A DNA stretch of 64,000 nt from Petrolisthes cinctipes. Its lineage: Eukaryota > Arthropoda > Malacostraca > Decapoda > Porcellanidae. The position numbers and the translations under genes are program-made. The notes under the pieces are model-generated. The model was not told the DNA's origin and searched no databases. It worked only from the letters and a program-made list of their open reading frames with translations. The stretch covers positions 1,552,501 to 1,616,500 of the forward strand of contig JAWQEG010000135.1 of the NCBI GenBank assembly GCA_033782935.1, read 5' to 3'. Below are positions 1 to 12,697 of this stretch, in pieces; position 1 is the first letter of the stretch; the number at the start of each line of letters is the position of its first letter.

Positions 1-1767
1 CAGAATTTGAGATATAAACGGGTACAGAAGATTCATGCACATATCGAGTTTTGGGCACCTAAGATATCGATTTTGAGCATGTTTTGAGCCTATATTTTGA
101 AAATATTCTAGCACTGAGTAGGCATGTACAGATTGCTTCTGGGACCCCAAAATATTGAATTTTCGGGTGTTTTGAGCCTGAAATTGAGATATAAACGGGT
201 ACAGAGGATACATGCACATATTGACTTTGGGCATCTAAAATATTGATTTTCAGCATGTTTTGGGCCTGTATTTTGAAAATACTCTAACACTGAGTAGGCA
301 TGTACAGATTGTTTCTGGGACCCCAAAATATTGAATATTCAGGCTTTTTGAGCCTGAATTTGAGATATAAAGCGGATACTGAAGATGCATGCACAAATCG
401 ACTTTTGGGCACCTAAAAGATCGATTTTCAGTATGTTTTTGGCCTGTATTTTGAAAATACCCTAACACGGAGTAGGCATGTACAGATCGCTTCTGGGACC
501 CCAAAATATCGAATTTTCGGGTGTTTTAGGCCTTAATTTGAGATATCGACTTTTTGGCACCTAAAATATCGATTTTTAGCATGTTTTGAGCCTACAGTTT
601 GAAAATATTCTAGCACTGAGTAGGCACGTACAGATCGCTTCTGGGACCCTAAATATCGAATTTTCGGGTGTTTTGGGACTGAATTTGAGATATCGCCGTT
701 ACGCAACTAAAATATCGATTTTCAGCATGTTTTGGGCATGTATTTTGAAAATACTCTAACACGGAGTAGGCATGTACAGATCGCTTCTGGGACCCCAAAA
801 TATCGAATTTTCGGGTGTTTTGAGCCTGAATTTGAGATATAAACGGGTACTGAAGATGCATGCACATATCGACTTTTTGGCACCTAAAACATCGATTTTG
901 AGCATGTTTTGGGCCTGTATTTTGAAAATACTCTAACACGGAGTAGGCATGTACAGATCGCTTCTGGGACCACATAATATCGAATTTTCGGGTGTTTTGG
1001 GCCTGAATTTGAGATATCGCCTTTCCACACCTAAAATATCGATTTTTAGCATGTTTTGAGCCTACAGTTTGAGAATATTCTAGCACTGAGTAGGCATGTA
1101 CAGATCGCTTCTGGGACCCCAAAAGATCGAATTTTCGGGTGTTTAGGGCCAGAATTTGAGATATAAACGGGTACAGAAGATGCATGCACATATCGACTTT
1201 GGGCATCTAAAATATTGATTTTCAGCATGTTTTGGGCCTGTATTTTGAAAATACTCTAACACTGAGTAGGCATGTACAGATTGTTTCTGGGACCCCAAAA
1301 TATAGAATTTTCGGCTGGTTTGGGACTGAATTTGAGATATCGACTCTTTGGCACCTAAAAGATCGATTTTTAGCATGTTTTTAGCCAATATTTTGAAAAT
1401 ATTCTAGCACTGAGTAGGCATGTACAGATTGCTTCAGGGACCCCAAAATATTGAATTTTCGGGTGTTTTGAGCCTGAATTTGAGATATAAACGGGTACAG
1501 AAGATGCATGCACATATCGACTTTTGGGCACCTAAAATATCGATTTTGAGCATGTTTTGAGCCTACATTTTAAAAACATTCTAGCACTGAGTAGGAATGT
1601 ACAGATCGCTTCTGGAACCACAAAATATCGAATTTTCGGGTGTTTTGAGCCTGAATTTGAGATATAAACGAGTATAGAAGATGCATACATTTTTAGGAAC
1701 CAAAAATATCGATTTTCAGCATGTTTTGGGTCTGAAATTTGAAAATACTCTAACACGGAGTAGGCAT
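1..1767. repeat. Diverged block D1, first copy of a 5.29-kb-offset duplication
   Basis: A partial monomer (1-125) is followed by monomers starting at 126 L, 302 L, 480 S, 628 S, 774 L, 951 S, 1098 L, 1274 S, 1422 L and 1599 (169-bp variant). All boundaries recur at +5,291 to +5,293 in 5,417-7,060. Shared oddities include TATCGCCGTTACGCAACT, GACCACATAATATCG and TATTCAGGCTTTTTGAG. Confidence 0.88.
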
Positions 1768-4700
1768 GTACAGATCGCTTCTGGGACCCCTAAATATCGA
1801 ATTTTCGGGTGTTTTGGGCCTTAATTTGAGATATCGACTTTTTGGCACCTAAAATATCGATTTTTAGCATGTTTTTAGCCTATATTTTGAAAATATTATA
1901 GAACTGAGTAGGCATGTACAGATTGCTTCTGGGACCTTAAAATATTGAATTTTCGGATGTTTAGGGCCAGAATTTGAGATATAAACGTGTACAGAAGATG
2001 CATGCACATATCGACTTTTGGGCACCTAAAAGATCGATTTTCAGTATGTTTTTGGCCTGTATTTTGAAAATACTCTAACACGGAGTAGGCATGTACAGAT
2101 CGATTCTGGGACCCCTAAATATCGAATTTTCGGGTGTTTTGGGACTGAATTTGAGATATCGACTTTTTGGCACCTAAAGGATCGATTTTTAGTATGTTTT
2201 TAGCCTATATTTTGAAAATATTCTAGCACTGAGTAGGCATCTACAGATTGCTTCTGGGAGCCCAAAATATTGAATTTTCGGGTGTTTTGAGCCTGAATTT
2301 GAGATATAAACGAGTACAGAAGATACAAGCACATATCGACTTTAGGCACCTAAAACATCGATTTTGAGCATGTTTAAGGCCTGTATTTTGAAAATACTCT
2401 AACACGGAGTAGGCATGTACAGATCGATTCTGGGACCCCTAAATATCGAATTTTCGGGTGTTTTGGGACTGAATTTGAGATATCGACTTTTTGGCACCTA
2501 AAGGATCGATTTTTAGTATGTTTTTAGCCTATATTTTGAAAATATTCTAGCACTGAGTAGGCATCTACAGATTGCTTCTGGGACCCCAAAATATTGAATT
2601 TTCGGGTGTTTTGAGCCTGAATTTGAGATATAAACGAGTACAGAAGATACATGCACATATCGACTTTAGGCACCTAAAACATCGATTTTGAGCATGTTTA
2701 AGGCCTGTATTTTGAAAATACTCTAACACGGAGTAGGCATGTACAGATTGCTTCTGGGACCCCTAAATATTGAATTTTCGGGTGTTTTGAGCCTGAATTT
2801 GAGATATAAACGAGTATAGAAGATGCATACACATATTGACTTTGGGCACCAAAAATATCGATTTTCAGCATGTTTTGGGGCTGAATTTTGAAAATACTCT
2901 AACACGGAGTAGGCATGTACAGATCGCTTCTGGGACCCCTAAATATCGAAGTTTCGGGTGTTTTGGGACTGAATTTGAGATATAAACGGGTACTGAAGAT
3001 GCATGCACATATCGACTTTTTGGCACCTAAAACATCGATTTTGAGCATGTTTTGGGCCTGTATTTTGAAAATACTCTAACACGGAGTAGGCATGTACAAA
3101 TCGCTTCTGGGACCCGATAATATCGAATTTTCGGGTGTTTTGGGCCTGAATTTGAGATATCGCCTTTACGCACCTAAAATATCGATTTTTAGCATGTTTT
3201 GAGCCTACAGTTTGAAAATATTCTAGCACTGAGTAGGCATGTACAGATCGCTTCTGGGACCCCAAAATATCGAATTTTTGGGTGTTTTGAGCCTGTATTT
3301 GAGATATAAACGAGTACAGAAGATGCATGCACATATCGACTTTTGGGCACCTAAAATATCGATTTTGAGCATGTTTTTAGCCTATATTTTGAAAACTTTC
3401 TAGCACTGAGTAAGCATGTACAGATCGCTTCTGGGACCCCAAAATATCGAATTTTCGGGTGTTTAGGGCCAGAATTTGAGATATAAACGGGTACAGAAGA
3501 TGCATGCACATATCGACTTTTGGGCACCTAAAAGATCGATTTTCAGTATGTTTTTGGCCTGTATTTTGAAAATACTCTAACACGGAGTAGGCATGTACAG
3601 ATCGCTTCTGGGACCCGTAATATAGAATTTTCGGGTGTTTTGAGCCTGGATTTGAGATATAAACGGGTACAGAAGATGCATGCACATATCGACTTTTGGG
3701 CACCTAAAATATCGATTTTGAGCATGTTTTGAGCCTATATTTTGAAAACATTCTAGCACTGAGTAGGCATATACAGATCGCTTCTGGGACCCCAAAATAT
3801 CGAATTTTCGGGTGTTTAGGGCCAGAATTTGAGATATAAACGGGTACAGAAGATGCATGCACATATCGAGTTTTGGGCACCTAAAAATCGATTTTCAATA
3901 TGTTTTTGGCCTGTATTTTGAAAATACTCTAACACGGAGTAGGCATGTACAGATCGCTTCTGGGACCACTAAATATCAAATTTTCGGGTGTTTTGGGACT
4001 TAATTTGAGATATCGACTTTTTGGCACCTAAAATATCGATTTTTAGCATGTTTTTAGCCTATATTTTGAAAATATTCTAGAACTGAGTAGGCATGTACAG
4101 ATTGCTTCTGGGACCCCAAAATATTGAATTCTCGGATGTTTAGGGCCAGAATTTGAGATATAAACGGGTACAGAAGATGCATGCACATATCGACTTTTGG
4201 GCACCTAAAAGATCGATTGTCAGTATGTTTTTGGCCTGTATTTTGAAAATACTCTAACACAGAGTAGGCATGTACAGATCGATTCTGGGACCCCTAAATA
4301 TAGAATTTTCGGATGGTTCGGGACTGAATTTGAGATATCGACTCTTTGGCACCTAAAATATCGATTTTTAGCATGTTTTTAGCCATTATTTTGAAAATAT
4401 TCTAGCACTGAGTAGGCATGTACAGATTGCTTCTGGGACCCCAAAATATTGAATTTTCGGGTGTTTTGAGCCTGAATTTGAGATATAAACGGTTACAGAA
4501 GATGCATGCACATATCGACTTTTGGGCACCTAAAATATCGATTTTGAGCATGTTTTAAGCCTACATTTTAAAAACATTCTAGCACTGAGTAGGCATGTAC
4601 AGATCGCTTCTGGGACCACAAAATATCAAATTTTCGGGTGTTTTGAGCCTGAATTTGAGATATAAACGAGTATAGAAAATGCATACATTTTTGGGAACCA

Positions 4701-5091
4701 AAAATATCGATTTTCAGCATGTTTTGGGCTTGAAATTTGAAAATACTCTAACACGGAGTAGGCATATACAGATCGCTTCTGGGACCCTTAAATATTGAAG
4801 TTTCGGGTGTTTTGGGACTGAATTTGAGATATCGACTTTTTGGCACCTAAAATATTGATTTTTAGCATGTTTTTAGCCTATATTTTGAAAACATTCTAGC
4901 ACTGAGTAGGCATGTACAGATCGCTTCTGGGACCCCAAAATATTGAATTTTCGGATGTTTAGGGCCAGAATTTGAGATATAAACGGGTACAGAAGATGCA
5001 TGCACATATCGACTTTTGGGCACCTAAAAGATCGATTTTTTAGTATGTTTTTGGCCTGTATTTTGAAAATACTCTAACACGGAGTAGGCAT
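1768..5091. repeat. Diverged block D2
   Basis: Monomer starts: 1768 S, 1916 L, 2093 S, 2241 L, 2417 S, 2565 L, 2741 L, 2917 L, 3094 S, 3241 L, 3418 L, 3595 L, 3771 L, 3947 S, 4095 L, 4272 S, 4420 L, 4597 (169 bp), 4766 S, 4914 L. It contains a 324-bp S-L direct duplication at 2,093-2,740 and a run of four long monomers (3,241-3,946). Confidence 0.85.
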
Positions 5092-7060
5092 GTACAGATC
5101 CCTTCTGGGACCCCTAAATATCGAATTTTCGGGTGTTTTGGGACTGAATTTGAGATATCGATTTTTTGGCACCTAAAATGTCGATTTTTAGCATGTTTTT
5201 AACCTATATTTTGAAAATATTCTAGCACTGAATAGGCATGTACAGATTGCTTCTGGGACCCCAAAATATTGAATTTTCGGGTGTTTAGGGCCAGAATTTG
5301 AGATATAAAAGGGTACAGAAGATTCATGCACATATCGACTTTTGGGCACCTAAGATATCGATTTTGAGCATGTTTTGAGCCTATATTTTGAAAATATTCT
5401 AGCACTGAGTAGGCATGTACAGATTGCTTCTGGGACCCCAAAATATTGAATTTTCGGGTGTTTTGAGCCTGAATTTGAGATATAAACGGGTACAGAGGAT
5501 ACATGCACATATTGACTTTGGGCATCTAAAATATCGATTTTCAGCATGTTTTGGGCCTGTATTTTGAAAATACTCTAACACAGAGTAGGCATGTACAGAT
5601 TGTTTCTGGGACCCCAAAATATTGAATATTCAGGCTTTTTGAGCTTGAATTTGAGATATAAAGCGGATACAGAAGATGCATGCACAAATCGACTTTTGGG
5701 CACCTAAAAGATCGATTTTCAGTATGTTTTTGGCCTGTATTTTGAAAATACCCTAACACGGAGTAGGCATGTACAGATCGCTTCTGGGACCCCTAAATAT
5801 AGAATTTTCGGGTGTTTTAGGCCTTAATTTGAGATATCGACTTTTTGGCACCTAAAATATCGATTTTTAGCATGTTTTGAGCCTACAGTTTGAAAATATT
5901 CTAGCACTGAGTAGGCATGTACAGATCGCTTCAGGGTCCCCTAAATATCGAATTTTCGGGTGTTTTGAGACTGAATTTGAGATATCGCCGTTACGCAACT
6001 AAAATATCGATTTTCAGCATGTTTTGGGCATGTATTTTGAAAATACTCTAACACGGAGTAGGCATGTACAGATCGCTTCTGGGACCCCAAAATATCGAAT
6101 TTTCGGGTGTTTTGAGCCTGAATTTGAGATATAAACGGGTACTGAAGATGCATGCACATATCGACTTTTTGGCACCTAAAACATCGATTTTGAGCATGTT
6201 TTGGGCCTGTATTTTGAAAATACTCTAACACGGAGTAGGCATGTACAGATCGCTTCTGGGACCACATAATATCGAATTTTCGGGTGTTTTGGGCCTGAAT
6301 TTGAGATATCGCCTTTCCACACCTAAAATATCGATTTTTAGCATGTTTTGAGCCTACAGTATGAAAATATTCTAGCACTGAGTAGGCATGTACAGATCGC
6401 TTCTGGGACCCCAAAAGATCGAATTTTCGGGTGTTTAGGGCCAGAATTTGAGATATTTAACGGGTACAGAAGATGCATGCACATATCGACTTTGGGCATC
6501 TAAAATATCGATTTTCAGCATGTTTTGGGCCTGTATTTTGAAAATACTCTAACACTGAGTAGGCATGTACAGATTGTTTCTGGGACCCCAAAATATAGAA
6601 TTTTCGGCTGGTTTGGGACTGAATTTGAGATATCGACTCTTTGGCACCTAAAAGATCGATTTTTAGCATGTTTTTAGCCAATATTTTGAAAATATTCTAG
6701 CACTGAGTAGGCATGTACAGATTGCTTCAGGGACCCCAAAATATTGAATTTTCGGGTGTTTTGAGCCTGAATTTGAGATATAAACGGGTACAGAAGATGC
6801 ATGCACATATCGACTTTTGGGCACCTAAAATATCGATTTTGAGCATGTTTTGAGCCTACATTTTAAAAACATTCTAGCACTGAGTAGGAATGTACAGATC
6901 GCTTCTGGGACCACAAAATATCGAATTTTCGGGTGTTTTGAGCCTGAATTTGAGATATAAACGAGTATAGAAGATGCATACATTTTTGGGAACCAAAAAT
7001 ATCGATTTTCAGCATGTTTTGGGTCTGAAATTTGAAAATACTCTAACACGGAGTAGGCAT
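5092..7060. repeat. Diverged block D3, second copy of D1
   Basis: Monomer starts: 5092 S, 5240 L, 5417 L, 5593 L, 5771 S, 5919 S, 6065 L, 6242 S, 6389 L, 6567 S, 6715 L, 6892 (169 bp). From 5,417 it parallels 126-1,767. The S-L-L start, with AGATCCCTTCTGGG and CACTGAATAGGC, is shared with 10,517-11,018. A 2-bp insertion (GATATTTAACGGG, near 6,455) distinguishes this copy. Confidence 0.87.
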
Positions 7061-10000
7061 ATACAGATCGCTTCTGGGACCCCTAAATATTGAAGTTTCG
7101 GGTGTTTTGGGACTGAATTTGAGATATCGACTTTTTGGCACCTAAAATATCGATTTTGAGCATGTTTTGAGCCTATATTTTGAAAACATTCTAGCACTGA
7201 GTAGGCATGTACAGATCGCTTCTGGGACACAAAAATATCGAATTTTCGGGTGTTTAGGGCCAGAATTTGAGATATAAACGGGTACAGACGATGCATGCAC
7301 ATATCGAGTTTTGGGCACCTAAAAGATCGATTTTCAGTATGTTTTTGTCCTGTATTTTGAAAATACTCTAACACGGAGTAGGCATGTACAGATCGATTCT
7401 GGGACCCCTAAATATCGAATTTTCGGGTGTTTTGGGACTGAATTTGAGATATCGACTTTTTGGCACCTAAAAGATCGATTTTTAGTATGTTTTTAGCCTA
7501 TATTTTGAAAATATTCTAGCACTGAAAAGGCATCTACAGATTGCTTCTGGGACCCCAAAATATTGAATTTTCGGGTGTTTTGAGCCTGAATTTGAGATAT
7601 AAACATGTACAGAAGATACATGCACATATCGACTTTAGGCACCTAAAACATCGATTTTGAGCATGTTTAAGGCCTGTATTTTGAAAATACTCTAACACGG
7701 AGTAGGCATGTACAGATCGCTTCTGGGACCCCAAAATATCGAATTTTTGGGTGTTTTGGGCCTGAATTTGATATATCGCCTTTACGCACCTAAAATATCG
7801 ATTGATAGCATGTTTTGAGCCTATAATTTAAAAATACTCTAGCACTGAGTAGGCATGTACAGATCGCTTCTGGGACCCCAAAATATCGAATTTTCGGGTG
7901 TTTTGAGCCTGAATTTGAGATATAAACGAGTACAGAAGATGCATGCACATATCGACTTTTGGGCACCTAAAATATCGATTTTGAGCATGTTTTGAGCCTA
8001 TATTTTGAAAACATTCTAGCACTAAGTAGGCATGTAGAGATCGCTTCTGGGACCCCTAAATATCGAATTTTCGGGTGTTTTGGGCCTTAATTTGAGATAT
8101 CGACTTTTTGGCACCTAAAAGATCGAATTTTAGCATGTTTTTAGCCTATATTTTGAAAATATTCTAGCACTGAGTAGACATGTACAGATTGCTTCTGGGA
8201 CCCCAAAATATTGAATTTTCGGGTGTTTTGAGCCTGAATTTGAGATATAAACGGGTACAGAAGATTCATTCACATATCGACTTTTGGGCACAAAAAATAT
8301 AGATTTTGAGCATGTTTTGAGCCTATATTTTAAAAACATTCTAGCACTGAGTAGGCATGTACAGATCGCTTCTGGGACCCCAAAATATCGAATTTTCGGG
8401 TATTTTGAGCCTGAATTTGAGATATAAATGAGTATAGAAGATGCATACACATATTGACTTTGGGCACCAAAAATATCGATTTTCAGCATGTTTTGGGGCT
8501 GAATTTTGAAAATACTCTAACACGGAGTAGGCATGTACAGATCGCTTCTGGGACCCCTAAATATCGAAGTTTCGGGTGTTTTGGGACTGAATTTGAGATA
8601 TCGACTCTTTGGTACCTAAAATATCGATTTTTAGCATGTTTTTAGCCTATATTTTAAAAATATTCTAGCACTGAGTAGGCATGTACGGATCGCTTCTGGG
8701 ACCCCAAAATATCGAATTTTCGGGTGTTTTGAGCTTGAATTTGAGATATAAACGAGTACAGAAGATGCATGCACATATCGACTTTTGGGCACCAAAAATA
8801 TCGATTTTGAGCATGTTTTAAGCCTATATTTTGAAAACAATCTAGCACTGAGTAGGCATGTACAGATCGCTTCTGGGACCCAAAAATATCGAAATTTCGG
8901 GTGTTTAGGGCCAGAATTTGAGATATAAACGGGTACAGAAGATGCATGCACATATCGACTTTTCGGCACCTAAAAGATCGATTTTCAGTATGTTTTTGGA
9001 CTGTATTTTGAAAATACTCTAACACGGAGTAGGCATGTACAGATCGCTTCTGGGACCCCTAAATATCGAATTTTCGGTTGTTTTGGGACTGAATTTGAGA
9101 TATCGCCGTTACGCACCTAAAATATCGATTTTTAGCATGTTTTGAGCCTATAATTTGAAAATATTCAAGCATTGAGTGCCTAGGCATGTACAGATCGCTT
9201 CTGGAACCCCAAAATATCGAATTTTCGGGTGTTTTGAGCTTGAATTTGAGATATAAACGGGTACAGAAGATGCATGCACATACCGACTTTTGGGCACCTA
9301 AAATATCGATTTTGAGCATGTTTTGGGCCTGTATTTTGAAAATACTCTAACATGGAGTAGGCATGTACAGATCGCTTCTGGGACCTCAAAATATCGAATT
9401 TTCGTGTGTTTTGGGCCTGAATTTGAGATATCGCCTTTACGCACGTCAAATATCGATTTTTAGCATGCTCTGAGCCTATATTTTGAAAATATTCTAGCCC
9501 TGAGTAGGCATGTACAGATCGCTTCTGGGACCCCAAAATATTGAATTTTTGGGTGTTTTGAGCCTTAATTTGAGATATAAACGGGTACTGAAGATGCATG
9601 CACATATCGACTTTTGGGCACCTAAAAGATCGATTTTCATCATGTTTTTGGAATGTATTTTGAAAATACTTTAACACGGAGTAGGCATGTACAGATCGCT
9701 TCTGGGACCACTAAATATCAAATTTTCGGGTGTTTTGGGACTGAATTTGAAATATCGACTTTTTGGAACCTAAAATGTCGATTTTCAGCATGTTTTTAGC
9801 GTATATTTTGAAAATATTCTAGCACTGAGTAGGCATGTACAGATTGCTTCTGGGACCCCAAAATATTAAATTTTCGGGTGTTTTGAGCCTGAATTTGAGA
9901 TATAAACGGGTACTGAAGATGCATGCATATATCGACTTTTGGGCACCTATAACATCGATTTTGAGCATGTTTTGGGCCTGTATTTTGTAAATACTCTAAC

Positions 10001-10516
10001 ACGGAGTAGGCATGTACAGATCGCTTCTGGGACCCCAAAATATCGAATTTTCGGGTGTTTTGGGCCTGAATTTGAGATATCGCCTTTACGCACCTAAAAT
10101 ATCGATTTTTAGCATGTTTTGAGCCTATATTTTGAAAATATTCTAGCACTGAGTAGGCATGTACAGATTGCTTCTGGGACCCAAAAATATCGAATTTTCG
10201 GGTGTTTTGAGCCTGAATTTTTGAGATATAAACGAGTACAGAAGATGCATGCACATATCGACTTTTGGGCACCTAAAATATCGATTTTGAGCATGTTTTG
10301 AGCCAATCTTTGGAAAACATTTAGGCACTGAGTAGGCATGTACAGATCGCTTCTGGGACCCCAAAATATCGAATTTTCGAATGTTTAGAACCAGAATTTG
10401 AGATATAAACGGGTACAGAAGATGCATGCACATATCGACTTTTGGGCACCTAAAAGATCGATTTTCAGTATGTTTTTGGCCTGTATTTTGAAATTACTCT
10501 AACACGGAGTAGGCAT
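7061..10516. repeat. Diverged block D4, mostly L-S dimers
   Basis: Monomer starts: 7061 S, 7209 L, 7386 S, 7534 L, 7710 S, 7857 L, 8034 S, 8182 L, 8359 L, 8535 S, 8683 L, 8860 L, 9037 S (151 bp), 9188 L, 9365 S, 9512 L, 9689 S, 9837 L, 10014 S, 10161 L (179 bp), 10340 L. Long-short alternation dominates, giving a period of about 325 bp. The S monomer at 9,037 carries extra bases in CATTGAGTGCCTAGGCATG. The L at 10,161 has two extra T in GAATTTTTGAGATAT. Confidence 0.83.
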
Positions 10517-11018
10517 GTACAGATCCCTTCTGGGACCCCTAAATATCGAATTTTCGGGTGTTTTGGGACTGAATTTGAGATGTAAGATTTTTTGGCACCT
10601 AAAATGTCGATTTTTAGCATGTTTTTAGCCTATATTTTGAAAATATTCTAGCACTGAATAGGCATGTACAGATTGCTTCTGGGACCCCAAAATATTGAAT
10701 TTTCGGGTGTTTAGGGCCAGAATTTGAGATAAAAACGGGTACAGAAGATGCATGCACATATAGACTTTTGGGCACCTAAGATATCGATTTTGAGCATGTT
10801 TTGAGCCTATATTTTGAAAATATTCTAGCACTGAGTAGGCATGTACAGATTGCTTCTGGGACCCCAAAATATTGAATTTTCGGGTGTTTTGAGCCTGAAT
10901 TTGAGATATAAACGGGTACAGAGGATACATGCACATATTGACTACGGGCATCTAAAATATCGATTTTCAGCATGTTTTGGGCCTGTATTTTGAAAATACT
11001 CTAACACGGAGTAGGCAT
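10517..11018. repeat. Boundary trimer, duplicate of 5,092-5,592
   Basis: An S-L-L trimer (starts 10517, 10666, 10843). Boundaries and private variants (AGATCCCTTCTGGG, CACTGAATAGGC, ACAGAGGATACATGC) match the trimer at 5,092-5,592, with an offset of 5,425-5,426. It is the last block of the diverged domain. Confidence 0.85.
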
Positions 11019-12521
11019 GTACAGATCGCTTCTGGGACCTCTAAATATCGAATTTTCGGGTGTTTTGGGACTGAATTTGAGATATCGACTTTTTGGCACC
11101 TAAAAGATCGATTTTTAGCATGTTTTTAGCCTATATTTTGAAAATATTCTAGCACTGAGTAGGCATGTACAGATTGCTTCTGTGACCCCAAAATATTGAA
11201 TTTTCGGGTGTTTTGAGCCTGAATTTGAGATATAAACGGGTACAGAAGATACATGCACATATCGACTTTGGGCACCAAAAATATCGATTTTCAGCATGTT
11301 TTGGGCCTGAATTTTGAAAATACTCTAACACGGAGTAGGCATGTACAGATCGCTTCTGGGACCCCAAAATATCGAATTTTCGGGTGTTTAGGGCCAGAAT
11401 TTGAGATATAAACGGGTACAGAAGATGCATGCACATATCGACTTTTGGGCACATAAAAAGATCGATTTTCAGTATGTTTTTGGCCTGTATTTTGAAAATA
11501 CTCTAACACGGAGTAAGCATGTACAGATACCTTCTGGGACCTCTAAATATCGAATTTTCGGGTGTTTTGGGACTGAATTTGATATATCGATTTTTTGGCA
11601 CCTAAAATGTCGATTTTTAGCATGTTTTTAGCCTATATTTTGAAAATATTCTAGCACTGTGTAGGCATGTACAGATTGCTTCTGGGACCCCAAAATATTG
11701 AATTTTTGGGTGTTTTGAGCCTGAATTTGAGATATAAACGGGTACAGAAGATACATGCACATATTGACTTTGGGCATCTAAAATATCGATTTTCAGCATG
11801 TTTTGGGCCTGTATTTTGAAAATACTCTAACACTGAGTAGGCATGTACAGATTGCTTTTGGGACCCCAAAATATTGAATTTTCGGGTGTTTTGAGCCTGA
11901 ATTTGAGATATAAACGGGTACTGAAGATGCATGCACATATCGACTTTTGTGCACCTAAAAGATCGATTTTCAGTATGTTTTGAGCATGTAGTTTGAAAAT
12001 ACCCTAACACGGAGTAGGCATGTACAGATCGCTTCTGGGACCCCTAAATATCGAATTTTCGGTTTTTTGGGACTGAATTTGAGATATCGACTTTTTGGCA
12101 CCTAAAAGATCGATTTTTAGCATGTTTTTAGCCTATATTTTGAAAATATTCTAGCATTGAGTAGGCATGTACAGATTGCTTCTGGGACCCCAAAATATTG
12201 AATTTTCGGGTGTTTTGAGCCTGAATTTGAGATATAAACGGGTACAGAAGATACATGCACATATTGAATTTGGGCACCAAAAATATCGATTTTCAGCATG
12301 TTTTGGGCCTGAATTTTGGAAATACTCTAACACGGAGTAGGCATATACAGATCGCTTCTGGGACACCAAAATATCGAATTTTCGGGTGTTTAGAGCCAAA
12401 ATTTTTGATATAAACGGGTACAGAAGATGCATGCACATATCGACTTTTGGGCACCTAAAAGATCGATTTTCAGTATGATTTTGGCCTGTATTTTGAAAAT
12501 ACTCTAACACGGAGTAGGCAT
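11019..12521. repeat. HOR block: first regular HOR copies
   Basis: C1 11019, A2 11167, B2 11343 (178 bp), C2 11521, A1 11669, B1 11845, C1 12022 (2-bp-shorter CGGTTTTTTGGG), A2 12169, B2 12345 (TTTAGAGCCAAAATTTTTG). This is the first place where all six subtypes follow the canonical order. Confidence 0.87.
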
Positions 12522-12697
12522 GTACAGATCGCTTCTGGGACCCCTAAATATCGAATTTTCGGGTGTTTTGAGCCTGAATTTGAGATATAAACGGGTACAG
12601 AAGATACATGCACATATTGACTTTGGGCATCTAAAATATCGATTTTCAGCATTTTTTGGGCCTGTATTTTGAAAATACTCTAACACTGAGTAGGCAT
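12522..12697. repeat. Chimeric monomer C1/A1
   Basis: It starts as C1 (GATCGC, CCCCTAAATATCG) and switches after GGGTGTTTT to A1 (GAGCCTG, GATACATGC, GGGCATC). It opens the run of A1-B1-C1 trimers and so is a plausible exchange junction. Confidence 0.82.

Larger units (their letters stand above)
1..11018. repeat. Diverged flank domain of the array, irregular monomer order
   Basis: Long (176-178 bp) and short (146-148 bp) monomers alternate without the A1-B1-C1-A2-B2-C2 order. Many are L-S pairs of about 325 bp. Private changes are much denser than to the right: ATACATTTTTGGGAACC segments, CTACAGTTTG in place of CTATATTTTG, TATCGCCTTTACGCACC and TATCGCCGTTACGCA. The canonical subtypes C1, A2, B2, C2, A1, B1 first appear in order from 11,019. 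I infer an older, less homogenised array edge. Confidence 0.85.

Noticed and set aside
9037..9187. Small insertion TGAGTGCCTAGGCATG as a mobile-element footprint
   Set aside because: Only a few extra bases beside TAGGC, with no inverted ends. A local slippage error is simpler.
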